The translations under genes and the position numbers were made by a program. Below are positions 1 to 10,026 of a stretch of DNA of 64,000 nt, in pieces. The stretch is from Ceratopteris richardii (lineage: Eukaryota > Streptophyta > Polypodiopsida > Polypodiales > Pteridaceae): assembly GCA_020310875.1 (NCBI GenBank), contig CM035416.1, positions 81,263,225-81,327,224 on the forward strand. The letters are read 5' to 3'. Under the pieces are notes generated by a model, which was not told where the DNA came from, searched no databases, and worked only from the letters and a program-made list of their open reading frames with translations. Numbering within the stretch: the first letter of the stretch is position 1; every line of letters begins with the position of its first letter.

Positions 1-1541
1 TTGCATCTCTTAAAAACATTATGCAGCTGTCGCAAGTGATGGTCCAAGCAATCTAAAGGGGTCTCATTGTGAGAACCCAAAAATGAAGAGAAGTCATCCA
101 TGAAAATTCTAAGTGTTTCCAGCAATAAGGGATCAAAAATGAGGTTGACAGTTCTGTTAAAGGTGGCTGGAGCATTTCGGAGTCCAAATGTCATTTTTAC
201 ATACACATATGTTCCCCAAGGTGTGATAAAAGCAGTCTTTTCACGATCCTCTGGGTGTATGGATATTTGATGCATAAAGCTATATAATGCATGTCCAGCC
301 ACTTCTTCAATGACTTGCTCTACAAATGGCATGGGGAATCCATCTGGTATGGTCACCTTATTGAGTGCTCTAAAGTCAACACAAATTTTGATTTTGTTGG
401 TGTTTTTCTTTGGTACTATAACCATAGGTGATAGCCATTCTGAGTCTTCCACAGGAATGATGATTCCTGCATCCTCCATCTTTTGTATCTCCACATAAAC
501 AGCTTCAACATATTTTGGGTTAAGTCTAAAACTCTTTCCTCTTATTGGTTTGGCTCCATCAACCAGAGGGATTCGGGGCTCTCCATAATTGGTAGGCACT
601 CCTTCTAAGTCTTTATAATGCCAAGCAAAAACATCTGTATAGTGGGTCAAGAAGGATTTTACCTTTTCAAGGAGCTTTGGGTGGCTCCACAACCAGGTGA
701 CCACCAAAACTGTACGAGTATTTTCCTGAATGCCCAATTGTATTTCTTTGACAGGGTTTCTCTCTACCATAGTATCTTCATGCTCATCTCCAACCTTGCT
801 TTCTTCCACTAGCTTTTCATGCATTGTTGTATAAGCAGGGGTATTTTGGATTTCAATGCATTCCTCCTTGTCTTGCATACATCCTGCAGGTATTTCTTGA
901 ACTGGGAAAGAACATTCTTCATTAGAATGTTTTACCTTGCTTTCAGCTTTAGTTACATCCTTCTCTATTGTTGTTGCATCCTCCTCCAAGTTGTATTTGA
1001 GGGGTGTCTTCCTATCCCTTCTGTGGTCTGTGATGGGCTCTCCCAATCCATCAACTTGAACTTTCTCCTCATTTTCATCATAACCTTCCACTATGCAAGA
1101 ATTATTAAGAAAAGTTCCAAAACAAGAGGAAGAGTTGTCTGCTTGAAGCCAATTTAGAATATCCTCTTCTTCCTCAAACTCTATTTGGGGCTGGTCCTCT
1201 GTTTCTCGTTCCATGCAAATGCCAACTGTTTGCATCATGCTGGTGTTCCCTTGATTATCTGGGCCCTCCTCTAAATGTATTTGTGTTAGCTCTTGCCCTT
1301 TCTTTTGTACCCACATAGTGTCTCTACCCCAATCATGGATGAAAATTGCATGCCTCAGCCATGGTCTTCCAATTAAGAGGGGAAATCCTCCTTCAACATG
1401 GGGTAGTCTTAAAACCACAAAATCCAGAATGAAGAGATTACCTTGTACTTCAAGTGGAACTTTTGGGATCACTCCCAAGGGCCTTACTTTGCTTTGATCT
1501 ACCAAAGTAACAGTGAAATTTGTAGGCCTTGAAGGGTGGAG
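1..1541 (-). pseudogene. Gypsy-1 pol: end of protease region, linker and reverse transcriptase (partial)
   Basis: The minus strand is largely open from 1541 to the window edge. It first encodes a protease-proximal segment with GRPWL near 1345-1360, then an acidic linker, then a Ty3-type reverse transcriptase. Visible motifs are IKICVDFRALN near 390, a TPWGTYVYVKMTFGL segment near 180-235 and the catalytic FMDDF near 95. A reverse transcriptase copies element RNA into DNA in the virus-like particle. One TGA at the upstream end, probably from a Trp codon, separates it from the protease start. The domain is cut by the window edge, so its 3' integrity is unknown. Confidence 0.85.
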
Positions 1542-1814
1542 TCAAATCTTTTCCCTTGTATGTTCAGGCATCAAGTTAATGCCAAAACCACCATCCACAA
1601 TAACTCCTTGAAACTCATGACCTTTGATAGATACTGTCACCCAAGGACTCTTATAATCTGTAAGGGGTGCTTCCCCTACACTTTTACCTTTATGCATAAT
1701 AGCAGTCTTTGCCACCAAACTTGTAGTGGAAGCCTCATCAATTATCTGCAAGAGTTCAGACCTGAATTTCCCATCCATCTTTATTAAATCAGAAATACTA
1801 ACCTCCTTTTTCAT
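1542..1814 (-). pseudogene. Gypsy-1 aspartic protease, N-terminal part
   Basis: This 90-residue frame ends in IVDGGFGINLMPEHTR. The Asp-Gly-Gly catalytic loop followed by an Asn-Leu/Ile-Met segment is the usual active-site form in plant Ty3/Gypsy proteases, where DGG replaces the retroviral DSG/DTG. The enzyme would cut the Gag-Pol polyprotein. The frame continues from the zinc-knuckle region to its right, interrupted by one TAA at 1839-1841, and to its left after one TGA. The two single-base nonsense changes suggest decay by point mutation. Confidence 0.8.
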
Positions 1815-1838
1815 GGACTTGAGTAGTTTTGAAGCCTC

Positions 1839-2580
1839 TTATTCCTTAAGAGCATGGGCTCCAATTGACTTATCAAACTCCTCATGAGCCCTGTTGAATG
1901 CATGCCCAATGGCATCACTCATACATATGAGATCTCCTTTTTGCCTTGTATCTGTACATGTGGTGGCCTTGTCTTCAGATGTATCTTTGTCTTTGTTCAA
2001 TCCATTAATTCTTGATTCTTGAACTATATCTACTTGAGCATTTCCCTTGTTTCTTGTCTGCAATGTAAAAGATTCAATTTCTTCTAATTGCACCACCCTT
2101 GTAGATGGTGATGGCTCATTGACTTGATCTAAAATTTCTTCTTTGTGCATAGAAATCATTTGAATGTGGGGCCCAGATGAAGAGGCTTGATTCTTAGGAC
2201 AACAATTTGTATAGTGGTCTCTGGCCTCTGGGTAGTTTCTGCAAGGAGGGACATTTTCTGGTAGAGTGCACCTACTTTGATAGTGCCCACATTCTCCACA
2301 TCTGAAACAAATGATTGGCCTCCTAGGCCCATTTCCAAAAATATTCCTCTGTCTAGGGTTGTAATTGTTACCTTGATTGGGTGCAGCCGCCATTACATTT
2401 GCTGGTGGTATGGGTCCTCCTTGTGTCCAATATGTTGTTGAAGGCATTCCTCTTGATTGGCATTTCTAGGCCTCATGACCAGCTTTCCTGCATAATTGGA
2501 AAGTCACACTTAACAAAGGACATTCACTTTCTATATGACCTTGCTTGCTGCACATGGTACACCACTCTTGATGTCACCCC
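1839..2580 (-). pseudogene. Gypsy-1 Gag nucleocapsid region with multiple zinc knuckles
   Basis: Several CCHC-type knuckles follow one another on the minus strand. One near 2520-2565 reads CTMCSKQGHIESEC. A second near 2465-2500 is broken by a TAG between its His and last Cys. A third near 2265-2310 reads CFRCGECGHYQSRC. A looser Cys/His cluster (CRNYPEARDHYTNC) lies near 2205-2250. Such knuckles bind element RNA in the capsid. A frameshift separates the first two from the 2447-1839 frame. The rest of that frame is hydrophilic linker leading to the protease. Gypsy Gag usually has one knuckle, so the repetition is notable. Confidence 0.75.
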
Positions 2581-3411
2581 CCTTGAGTTCCTGCAACTCT
2601 TGTTGCAGCTGAGCCAATTCTTCTGCTTGGGCCTCCTCCTCCTTTTGGAGCTTTAATGCCTCAATCTCCCTCCTCAACAGAGTAACAACATTCTCCTCCT
2701 CTTTGTGGAGCTTATTCCTTTTTAAGCCCTCCACCTCCTTCCATTGAGGAGAAATTGCTCCATATTGTTTCCTTTATCTGCTCCAGTCGTGTAGCTGTGT
2801 TGATGAATTCCTCTATGGAGGCTGTAGGCAACACTAATTCCTTGATTTTACATTGGGTGGTCACTAGAAGTGGCTTAGCTAACCATTTCTTAACAAAAAA
2901 AATCAGGTGGTGGATCTGGTAATTTAGCCATTAGTGCCTTGGCCCTAGTCACAAACTCTGGGAACTTTTCACCTGGACCCAATCTCAAATTCTCTAATTC
3001 TTCTACGACGATCTCTACAGTATTTCCATGCTGAAATTGATTTTTGAATGCATCTTTCATTAAGTCCCAAGTTGTTAAATGGTTCTCAGCAAACTGGCTG
3101 AACCATTTATCTGATAATCCTTCCAATGTAGCAGCGAAGAGTATCAAAAAGGCATCCTCTCTTCCCATTAAGCCTCTAGTTTTGCATAGTGCTAAAAACC
3201 TTCTAATATGCTCGTCCGGATCTTCCTGAGCTAGGCCTTTTAAAGAAGGAAATTTTATATTTAATCTTGATAGTAGGGTTTCCAAGTCTACCTCACCAGT
3301 CATGCTCCTTACAGATGAAGTTGATGAAAGTGGACTAGATGATCTTCTAAGAGCCTTCCTTCTTGTTTGCTTACAGGTGACCCTCAATGTTTGGGACCGA
3401 GTTGCGGTCAT
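2531..3411 (-). pseudogene. Gypsy-1 Gag capsid domain and coiled coil
   Basis: The frame starting at 3411 encodes a retrotransposon Gag capsid domain of about 170 residues, with the family pattern of an Asp-Pro-Asp-Glu-His-Ile-Arg-Arg-Phe-Leu helix, a Trp-Phe core (SDKWFSQF) and a C-terminal LRLGPGEKFPEFVTRAK segment. Near 2893 an oligo-A run (oligo-T on the coding strand) carries an indel that shifts the frame. Reading resumes through PTASIEEFINTA, and after another shift gives a Glu/Leu/Gln-rich coiled coil (2734-2531). Gag assembles the virus-like particle. The ATG at 3411 is the first in frame after the leader. Confidence 0.8.
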
Positions 3412-3550
3412 GAGCTGTTCATAGTCCTCTTAGTATGAGACAATTGATAATAATATGTACCTTTTAGCCCAACAAAGAAGTACTGTCAGCACTTGAATAA
3501 TGCTTCTCCACACTGCAAGATGTCTCCTCCTATGCTCAAATCTCCTTGGA

Positions 3551-3568
3551 GTCCCACCGGGCATGCCA
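3551..3568 (-). promoter_or_regulatory. Gypsy-1 primer-binding site
   Basis: Five bases inside the 5' LTR the minus strand reads TGGCATGCCCGGTGGGAC, beginning with the TGG that pairs with a tRNA CCA tail. It is not the initiator-Met type used by the Copia elements here. The tRNA species was not identified. Confidence 0.6.
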
Positions 3569-3573
3569 AATTT

Positions 3574-4619
3574 TGTTGGGGGATTCTTGGACAAGAAGGG
3601 ATTTGAGTGTTTGTAGGAGAAAAGGGAAAGACAAGAAGAAAAATACACACTAGAAGCCTCTGTCGATTGATTATAATAAGACAAATACAATGGTGATGCA
3701 CAATACAATCCAATGCTTCTGTGCAAAATCCCACAGAGTGCTCAATTACAAAGTACCAAATACCCAAGGTCTTGTTGCTGTCGGCCTCCTCTGCACCAGA
3801 CCTCCACCTTCTCCAAGCCTGCACTTGTGCACAACTTGCACCAAGCTTCCAATAAGGGGGAGGGATGGACACCTTCTCTCGACATGTGCACACTGCAATG
3901 AGACCTTGGGATCCTTGGGGGGGATAGCTTATCACTTCTCTGCACACTTCTTAGTCACTCTTCATGCACACCTTGCACTTCACTTCTCTGCGTCACACAT
4001 TGTGTGTCTCTTGCACTTCTCTCTCTTGCCTTACTTAACTATGCTCACACCTCTTAGTCTTAGAGTAGTCCAAGAATAGTCCTTTCCTTGATTTTGAGTG
4101 TCGATTCATGTACGCTCCTAGCTGCAAGAGTATCTTGGTGCTCACTTTGATGTCCCAAGATTGTCTTCACAAGTGGGCAGCCAACGACTCCCTCTTTTGT
4201 CCTATAGTGACTTTAGATTAAAAACAAAATTTTAATTGGGGGGGCATACTTTCACTTGTGCGTACGCTGCCGCTTCACATACCTTCACATTTTCCTTTTA
4301 AGTCTTCACTTGTGCACCTAAGAGAGGGTTCACCTGAACCTTCCAAAAACACTTTAGAAACACTTTGAACCTTAGGGAAATTAGAGAAATACCTCTCCAA
4401 CCTGCAACCACTTTCTCCAATTCACCCTTTGTGGAAAATTACTTGTGCACTACCTGTGCACCTTGACACCGGCACTTCGAACACTTTCACTTTCACCCAT
4501 GTTGACTTTGAGCTTGAACCTATTGACTTTGATCGATTTGACTTTGACCTTTTGACTTTGACTATAGTTGACTTTGACTGTGGTTGACTTTGACCAATAT
4601 GACTTTTATGGGCTCAACA
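3574..4619 (-). repeat. Gypsy-1 5' LTR (1046 bp)
   Basis: On the plus strand it starts TGTTGGGGG and ends GGCTCAACA, giving the TG...CA ends and TGTTG/CAACA inverted termini of LTRs. A primer-binding site lies just inside (left) and Copia-D sequence just outside (right). The U3 side (right) carries a dense TTGAC array at 4502-4594. No second LTR is in the window, so divergence cannot be measured. Confidence 0.85.
4502..4594. promoter_or_regulatory. Array of ten TTGAC (W-box core) motifs in Gypsy-1 U3
   Basis: On the plus strand TTGAC occurs ten times within 93 bases (starting at 4502, 4523, 4538, 4544, 4552, 4558, 4568, 4574, 4584 and 4590), mostly as the unit TTGACTTTGAC. TTGAC[C/T] is the core bound by WRKY factors. 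The array sits in the U3 part of the LTR, where retrotransposon enhancers lie. Regulation by WRKY proteins is inference. Confidence 0.6.
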
Positions 4620-7042
4620 AAATACTATAAGGGAAATGATCATGTCATAAAGAGTTGTCCACCTAAAATAGAGTATGTTAATGTTGTTAAGAATGAAGAA
4701 TAGGCATTTACTACTTTAGCTATGACCCATCTTCACATGAGCAATGTATGTATGCACTACACTTAGATGTTTGGTACTTTGATAATGGGGCCACCAAATA
4801 CATTACCTCGCAGTGCAATTTCTTTAGTTCATTTGAGATTGCTCCTACAAGGAATACTATCACATGCACTAACAACACCTCTTATCCTCTATTAGGAGTT
4901 GGTAAGATCATTTCAACAACTATTGATGGTAGTTCTTTCAAATCTTCAAATACTTTGTATGTACTATGGAACAAGAAAAATCTATCATTAGTTTTAGCAT
5001 TAGCCAAACTTAGTTTGGTTGTCCAATTTGTTTATGACAAATGTATAGTTCATGATCTGTCAAATGGTTGTGTTATTACTACTTTTGACATTTTATGTCA
5101 TGGGCTATATAAGCTCACAGACTATGCAAAATATATGAATGGTTTAGCATGTGTAGTTTGAGGTTCTCACACTATATCATATGCGAAGCTTTGGTTTGCA
5201 CACTTTGGTCATTTGAATTTTTTGCTAGTTTGCTATGCTTACATAAATCTAAAATGATGTCCTCTCTACCCAAAGTGGAAGAACCTTGTAAACATGTCTG
5301 TGAAGGTTGTATTTTAGGCAAAATGCAACATTCCTCCTTCCCAAAAGATGGTTCAATTCCAATTGCTCATAGATTGTAGATTTTGCATACTGATATCTAT
5401 GGTCCTATGAAGAGACCTTCTTTTGGGAACTACCTTTACTTCACAACTTTTATTGATGCTTTATCCATGCATGCATGGGTGTATCCATTGAAAGAAAAGT
5501 CTAGAGTGTTTATGTGCTTCTTACAATTTCTATTTATGGCTGAAAATCAATGAGCATGTAAATTGGGCACCCTCCATTTTGATTGGGGGGATTACATGAC
5601 TTCTAATTTTAATGTACTTTTGGTTGAGCATGGGATAAAACATTAGTGTACAATGCCATATACACCTCAACAAAATGGATTTGTTGAACGAAAGAATAGG
5701 TCTCTCATGGAGATGAAAAGGTGTATGGTCAATAGTGAGGCTTCACCACATAACCTCTGGTTTGAGGGTGTTATGTGTGTAGAATATGTACCTAATAGGT
5801 GTCCCACCAAAGAACTATGATCTATCACTTCATATGAGGCTTGGCATGGTTGCAAGGTATCTGTTTCTCATCTACATGTCTTTGTTTACCTAACATATGC
5901 ACTACTGCCTGAAAGACAACCTAGGAAATGGATGATAAAGTAGTGAAATGTATTTATGTTGGGTATAGTTATGAAAACAAAGTCTCTCTTCTATATCATC
6001 CACAAACTAAACACATTTTGATTAGTTGTGACATTGTTTTTGTGGAAGATGTAATTTAAAAATTACCTTCATGTACCACAAAGACTTCAATTAGCTCTAG
6101 AGATATGTATGAAAATTTGGTGCCTCCTATTACACATGGATAATCAACTACTAGTCTAAATGATGCAATTTCATTGCCTTTATAGGTTCCACATGATGAT
6201 GTAGATTATTCCATTTTTTAAGTAGGTTTAGATGATTCACTTGTTGGTGAGAGGGTTGATATAGAGGAATAAAACTATGCCTAAATGGATTGTGTAGACT
6301 CTGAGCGATAGCAAATTAGATGCATCTTTGTCATATGATACTCGTTTAGGCTCTCATAGTGCTTCCTTTGCATCACACTGTTATACGATGGTTGCCTCTA
6401 GTTTGTGATGTGAATGAGCTTATTTCTTTTGATGAAGCACAAAATTTAGTAGATTGGATAGCTGCTATGTAATTAGATGATGACATGCTATTATGAAGAA
6501 TAGTTCCTATTCTTTATGTTATTTGCATCCACAAAAAAGTGCATTGGAAATAAATGGATAAAGCTAAAACGTAAGCTGATGGAACAACTGACAATTAAAA
6601 GGCTAGGCTTGTTGTAAAAGTTTATGCTCAAGAGAGAGGTATTGCTTTTGATGAGACCTTTGCATGGCATCTATGCACTTGCAGCTCATCATGGTTGGAT
6701 ATTGAGACTACATCTTAGAATGGTGACCTACATGAAGAAGTGTGTGTATTTCAGCCTCATGGTTTTGTGCAAAAAGGGCATGAACACAAAGTCTATGGGT
6801 TGAAAAATGCATTATATGGTTTGAAGAAAGTACCACATGCTTGGTATGGATAGGTACATGCCTACTTCATTGCACATGGTTTTGACAATAGTCCAACTGA
6901 GAGCACCTTATACGTTAAGCATGTAGATGATGTACATCTAATCATTGTTGTGTATGTTGATCTTATAGTGCTCATTAGTCCTAAGCAGAAGCATTTTGAT
7001 TAACTTAAGGCTGATTTGCATGCCTCTTTGAGATGCCAAATT
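4620..7042 (+). pseudogene. Copia-D copy 1, part A: zinc knuckle, protease, integrase and RT, heavily decayed
   Basis: Plus-strand Copia pol, truncated at its 5' end by Gypsy-1. It opens in the Gag zinc knuckle (KYYKGNDHVIKSC). Protease follows at 4748-5161 with WYFDNGAT, where the DSG active site has become DNG. Then come the pre-integrase Cys/His region (5170-5380), the integrase core with PYTPQQNGFVERKNRS near 5650-5700, and RT from about 6430 to 7030. The RT catalytic YVDD is changed to YVDL near 6955. Many stops and shifts make it non-functional. It continues at 13059 on the far side of Copia-C1. Confidence 0.85.
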
Positions 7043-8077
7043 TGTTGGGAAAGATGGATGGACACTTCAAGAAATGAGTAGGTACTACCAAATCCTGCTT
7101 TGTACTAGCCCCTTCTTGTTTCATAGTTGAGTTGTAGGCCCTCTTAGCTTTCCAATGACACTATCCAAGTGCCTATGTACTTTGTAAATGATGTGAGAAG
7201 TGATTGAACCAAAACAGACTACTTCCAAGTTGAAGGATTAATGAAAACCTTCTATTTTTGTTCACACACCTACTGCTTCTTAAGCTCAGTGCTTCCAGTA
7301 TAGTAGGAACTAGAAAAATTCCTTTTGGAGATATCAAAGTAGCTTAATGAGCTAATGATTCTAAGTGGAAGCACTTTTTTGATGTACTATACACAGAGAA
7401 ATCAATTTAGCAATCAAATCATTACCCTTGATTTTTTAGGACCTCTCCTACCAGTGCGTGCTTCGATGCGCTTTTCTCCAAATTGGCTGAATGGATTATC
7501 TTCAAAATTTGTGAGCACGTAGCAGACTTGGAGCGGATTCCAAGAAGCTATAGAACATTGAAAATAGTAAAGGAATGACTGAGATATGAGCAATACAAAA
7601 TGATTGTTTTGAGTAACTATGATAGAGAGACCATAGATGAGAAGTATTGATCTATTGTATTAGAACACAATGTTATAAAAGATCATAGGCATGATAATCA
7701 ATGCCTAATAATAATGAGTAGTTTAGGCTATGATGTGAGCCTCACTCTCTTACAAAGTGATCAACAAAGAGTCAGAATTGGAGTCACACATCCCGCACGT
7801 TTTTCAGCCATCTTTTATAGATGAGTCATTTGAATTTGAATTTGAATTCCTCATTGGCTCTCACTAAAAGTGATCCTCTAATCTAGGAGATATTCTCTCA
7901 AGTAGAGTCGTGATTTTTCCAACTAACAAAATCCACAAGTTTGGTGGTGGTTACAAGTATTCTTCCAAGTCAAATTGACTTTTACAAATGGTAAAAGATA
8001 AATGCTTCCTAGAAATGGTTTCCATGGACCTTCAATACACTCTAGCCAGATGTGTAGGCTTGATATTTGCACCAACA
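7043..8077 (-). repeat. Copia-C1 3' LTR
   Basis: 1035 bp, TGTTGGGAAAG...CCAACA. It aligns along its length with 12026-13058. On the minus strand the purine-rich TGAGGAGAAGC lies immediately upstream, fitting the polypurine tract that primes plus-strand synthesis. Confidence 0.92.
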
Positions 8078-8109
8078 GCTTCTCCTCAAGCAAAACATCT
8101 TGGCTTGGT

Positions 8110-8551
8110 CTTCTTCTTTAATCTTCTTGAATGTCCTGCAATCCAATCAAAATTTTAAACCTGCAAAATTTTGTACCATCTAATGCTTTAGTCAATAAGT
8201 CTGCACATTGCATGTTAGTTGATACATATGCCAAATGAAATTCCTTGATTAATAGCTTCTCTCTCACATAATCATAGTCTGGGTCCTAGCATGATAAATA
8301 GGATTTACTGCAAGATGTAGTGAGCTTGAATTATCTCCAAAAATCATTGGAGATGTAGTATGCAAACCCAAATCTCTATATAACAATCTAATCCATATAG
8401 CCTCTTAAGTAGCATTGGCCAATCCTCTATAATCTACCTCTATAGAAGATAAAGCAACAGTAGGTTGCTTCTTTGAAGACCATGATATAGGTTTATCACC
8501 TGAAAAAGATAGGTAACCTGAGGTACTCCTTCTATCATCTTTGGAACCTGC
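8110..8551 (-). pseudogene. Copia-C1 RNase H, C-terminal end of pol
   Basis: Minus-strand continuation of the RT frame after a TGA that replaces the Trp of the family's YSDADWAG motif. Visible are DRRSTSGYLSF, the GDKPISWSSKKQPTVALSS segment and the FGDNSSSLHL and NPIYHART motifs. All are hallmarks of Ty1/Copia RNase H, which removes the RNA strand during reverse transcription. Further stops follow near 8290, and the 3' end runs up to the polypurine tract. Confidence 0.85.
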
Positions 8552-9784
8552 TCAATCTGCATCTGAATATATCTTGATGTCCAAGTCTGAGGTATAAGGA
8601 AAGTATAGTCCTTGATTTTGAGTGCCCTTAAGGTACTTCAAAATCCTCTTGGCAGCTTCCAAGTGAGGTGCCCTAGGTTTGTGCATAAACTGACTTAGAA
8701 CACTTACTCGATAAGAAATATCAATCCTTGTCAATGTAGCATAGTTCAAGCTTCCCACTATGCTTTGGTATCTTGCAATATTCTCAAGCACATCACCTTC
8801 ATGAGCACTTAACTTTTGATTTACCTCCATTGGAGTACTTGCTACCTTGGCTTCCAGCAACTGAAACTTCTTCAACATGTCCTGTATATACTTTCTCTGA
8901 GTTATATAAATTCCAGAGTTAGTATAGACTAACTCAAGTCCAAGGAAATGCTCTAGTGATCCAAGGTCACTAATTTTGAACTCTTGCATCATCTGATTCT
9001 TAATCTGCTTGATGCCATTAGCATCATTACCTGTAAGTATGATATCATCAACATATACACATAGGTATATTACCTCTGACTTACTCCTCTTAACAAACAT
9101 TGAAGTGTTTGCTTTACTCATGATGAATGCTTGATTGTGAAGATGTGTAGTCAACCTATGGTTCCATGCCCTAGGTGCCTGCTTCAATCCATAAAGAGCT
9201 TTGTTCGATTTACACACATATGTTACCTTGCTTGGATCCTCATAGCTAGGAGGTTGAGACATGTACACCTCCTTTGAAATCCAAACATTTAGAAATGCAT
9301 TTTTTACATCTAGTTGATACATGTTCCAATTCTTTGATGTAGCTACACTTACCAATACCCTGATGGTTGGCATTTTGGCTACACGTGAGAAGGTTTCTTC
9401 ATAATCAACTCCTTGGGTTTGTGCAAAACCCTTAGCCACAAGGCTAGCTTTGTACCTGCTTATTGATTCATCATAATTCCTCTTGATCTTATAGATCCAT
9501 CTAGAACCAATTACCTTCATAGAATCCTTCTTTGGTACTAGCTCCCAAGTATCATTTTCCTTGAGTGCTTCAATTTCCTCATCCATAGCTTCCTTCCATT
9601 CTGTCTTGGTCTTTGCCTCTTCATATGATGATGGCTCTTCAAATGACAAGTCTTTTGCAAGATAAACAGAATGCTTAGTAACTAAGGAAGTGTCATACCC
9701 ATATCTGATTGGCTTCTTGCTCTCCCTTTGTGATCTTCTGATTGCTTGGTTAGATGATTCACGTATATCTTCTAATTTCTTCAT
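8552..9784 (-). CDS. Copia-C1 reverse transcriptase (410-codon open frame)
   Basis: This is one of the longest open frames in the window. It begins in the integrase-RT linker (MKKLEDIRESSNQ) and carries the complete Copia [22 protein letters not shown] near residues 80-100, the DVKNAFLN segment near 165, YEDPSKVTYVCK and [11 protein letters not shown] near 195-210, and the intact catalytic YVDDIILTGN near 250. It ends at the start of RNase H (IYSDAD) where a TGA replaces Trp. The listed ATG is internal to the ancestral Pol. The family would make RT by cleavage of a polyprotein, so independent translation is unlikely. Confidence 0.85.
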   Translation of the reverse strand: MKKLEDIRESSNQAIRRSQRESKKPIRYGYDTSLVTKHSVYLAKDLSFEEPSSYEEAKTKTEWKEAMDEEIEALKENDTWELVPKKDSMKVIGSRWIYKIKRNYDESISRYKASLVAKGFAQTQGVDYEETFSRVAKMPTIRVLVSVATSKNWNMYQLDVKNAFLNVWISKEVYMSQPPSYEDPSKVTYVCKSNKALYGLKQAPRAWNHRLTTHLHNQAFIMSKANTSMFVKRSKSEVIYLCVYVDDIILTGNDANGIKQIKNQMMQEFKISDLGSLEHFLGLELVYTNSGIYITQRKYIQDMLKKFQLLEAKVASTPMEVNQKLSAHEGDVLENIARYQSIVGSLNYATLTRIDISYRVSVLSQFMHKPRAPHLEAAKRILKYLKGTQNQGLYFPYTSDLDIKIYSDAD

Positions 9785-10026
9785 CTTGACTTTGTCTTTG
9801 GACTTTCATGCCTTGATTTATTCTAAGTTGATGATGTCCTCATCCTACCATGCCATGCTTCATATGGGGTCATCCCATCAAGAGATTTGGGTGGCAACCC
9901 GTTTATGAGATAAGTAGCAGTAGATACAGTCTCTGCCCATAGGTAATTAGCTAATTTTTTCTCATTTAACATTGACCTAGCTGTTTCAACAATTATTCTA
10001 TTTCTCCTCTCTGCCACCCCATTTTG
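9785..10026 (-). pseudogene. Copia-C1 integrase C-terminal fragment with deletion
   Basis: After the TAG at 10027 (CAG to TAG in the family's TPQQNG motif) the frame continues with AERRNRIIVETARSMLNEKK and TPYEAWHGR. The next bases jump straight to the acidic DEDIINLE linker near 9830. Comparison with Copia-C2 (32600-32920) shows that about 104 codons are missing, covering the integrase C-terminal part and linker. Two more stops follow before the RT frame opens. Integrase function is therefore lost. Confidence 0.85.

Larger units (their letters stand above)
1..4619 (-). mobile_element. Gypsy-1: Ty3/Gypsy LTR retrotransposon, 3' part beyond window start
   Basis: A minus-strand Ty3/Gypsy element reads from its 5' LTR at the right (3574-4619) through gag, zinc knuckles, protease and reverse transcriptase to the window edge. 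RNase H, integrase and the 3' LTR would lie outside. The right end (CTCAACA) abuts Copia-D zinc-knuckle coding sequence, so it inserted into an older plus-strand Copia-D copy. Frames are broken by stops and indels, for example at 1542 and 1839 and in an oligo-A tract near 2893. The target duplication cannot be checked because the left end is missing. Confidence 0.9.

Noticed and set aside
3430..4079. Several frames of 60-150 codons on both strands
   Set aside because: They lie inside the Gypsy-1 LTR and primer-site region, overlap each other, and show no protein motifs.
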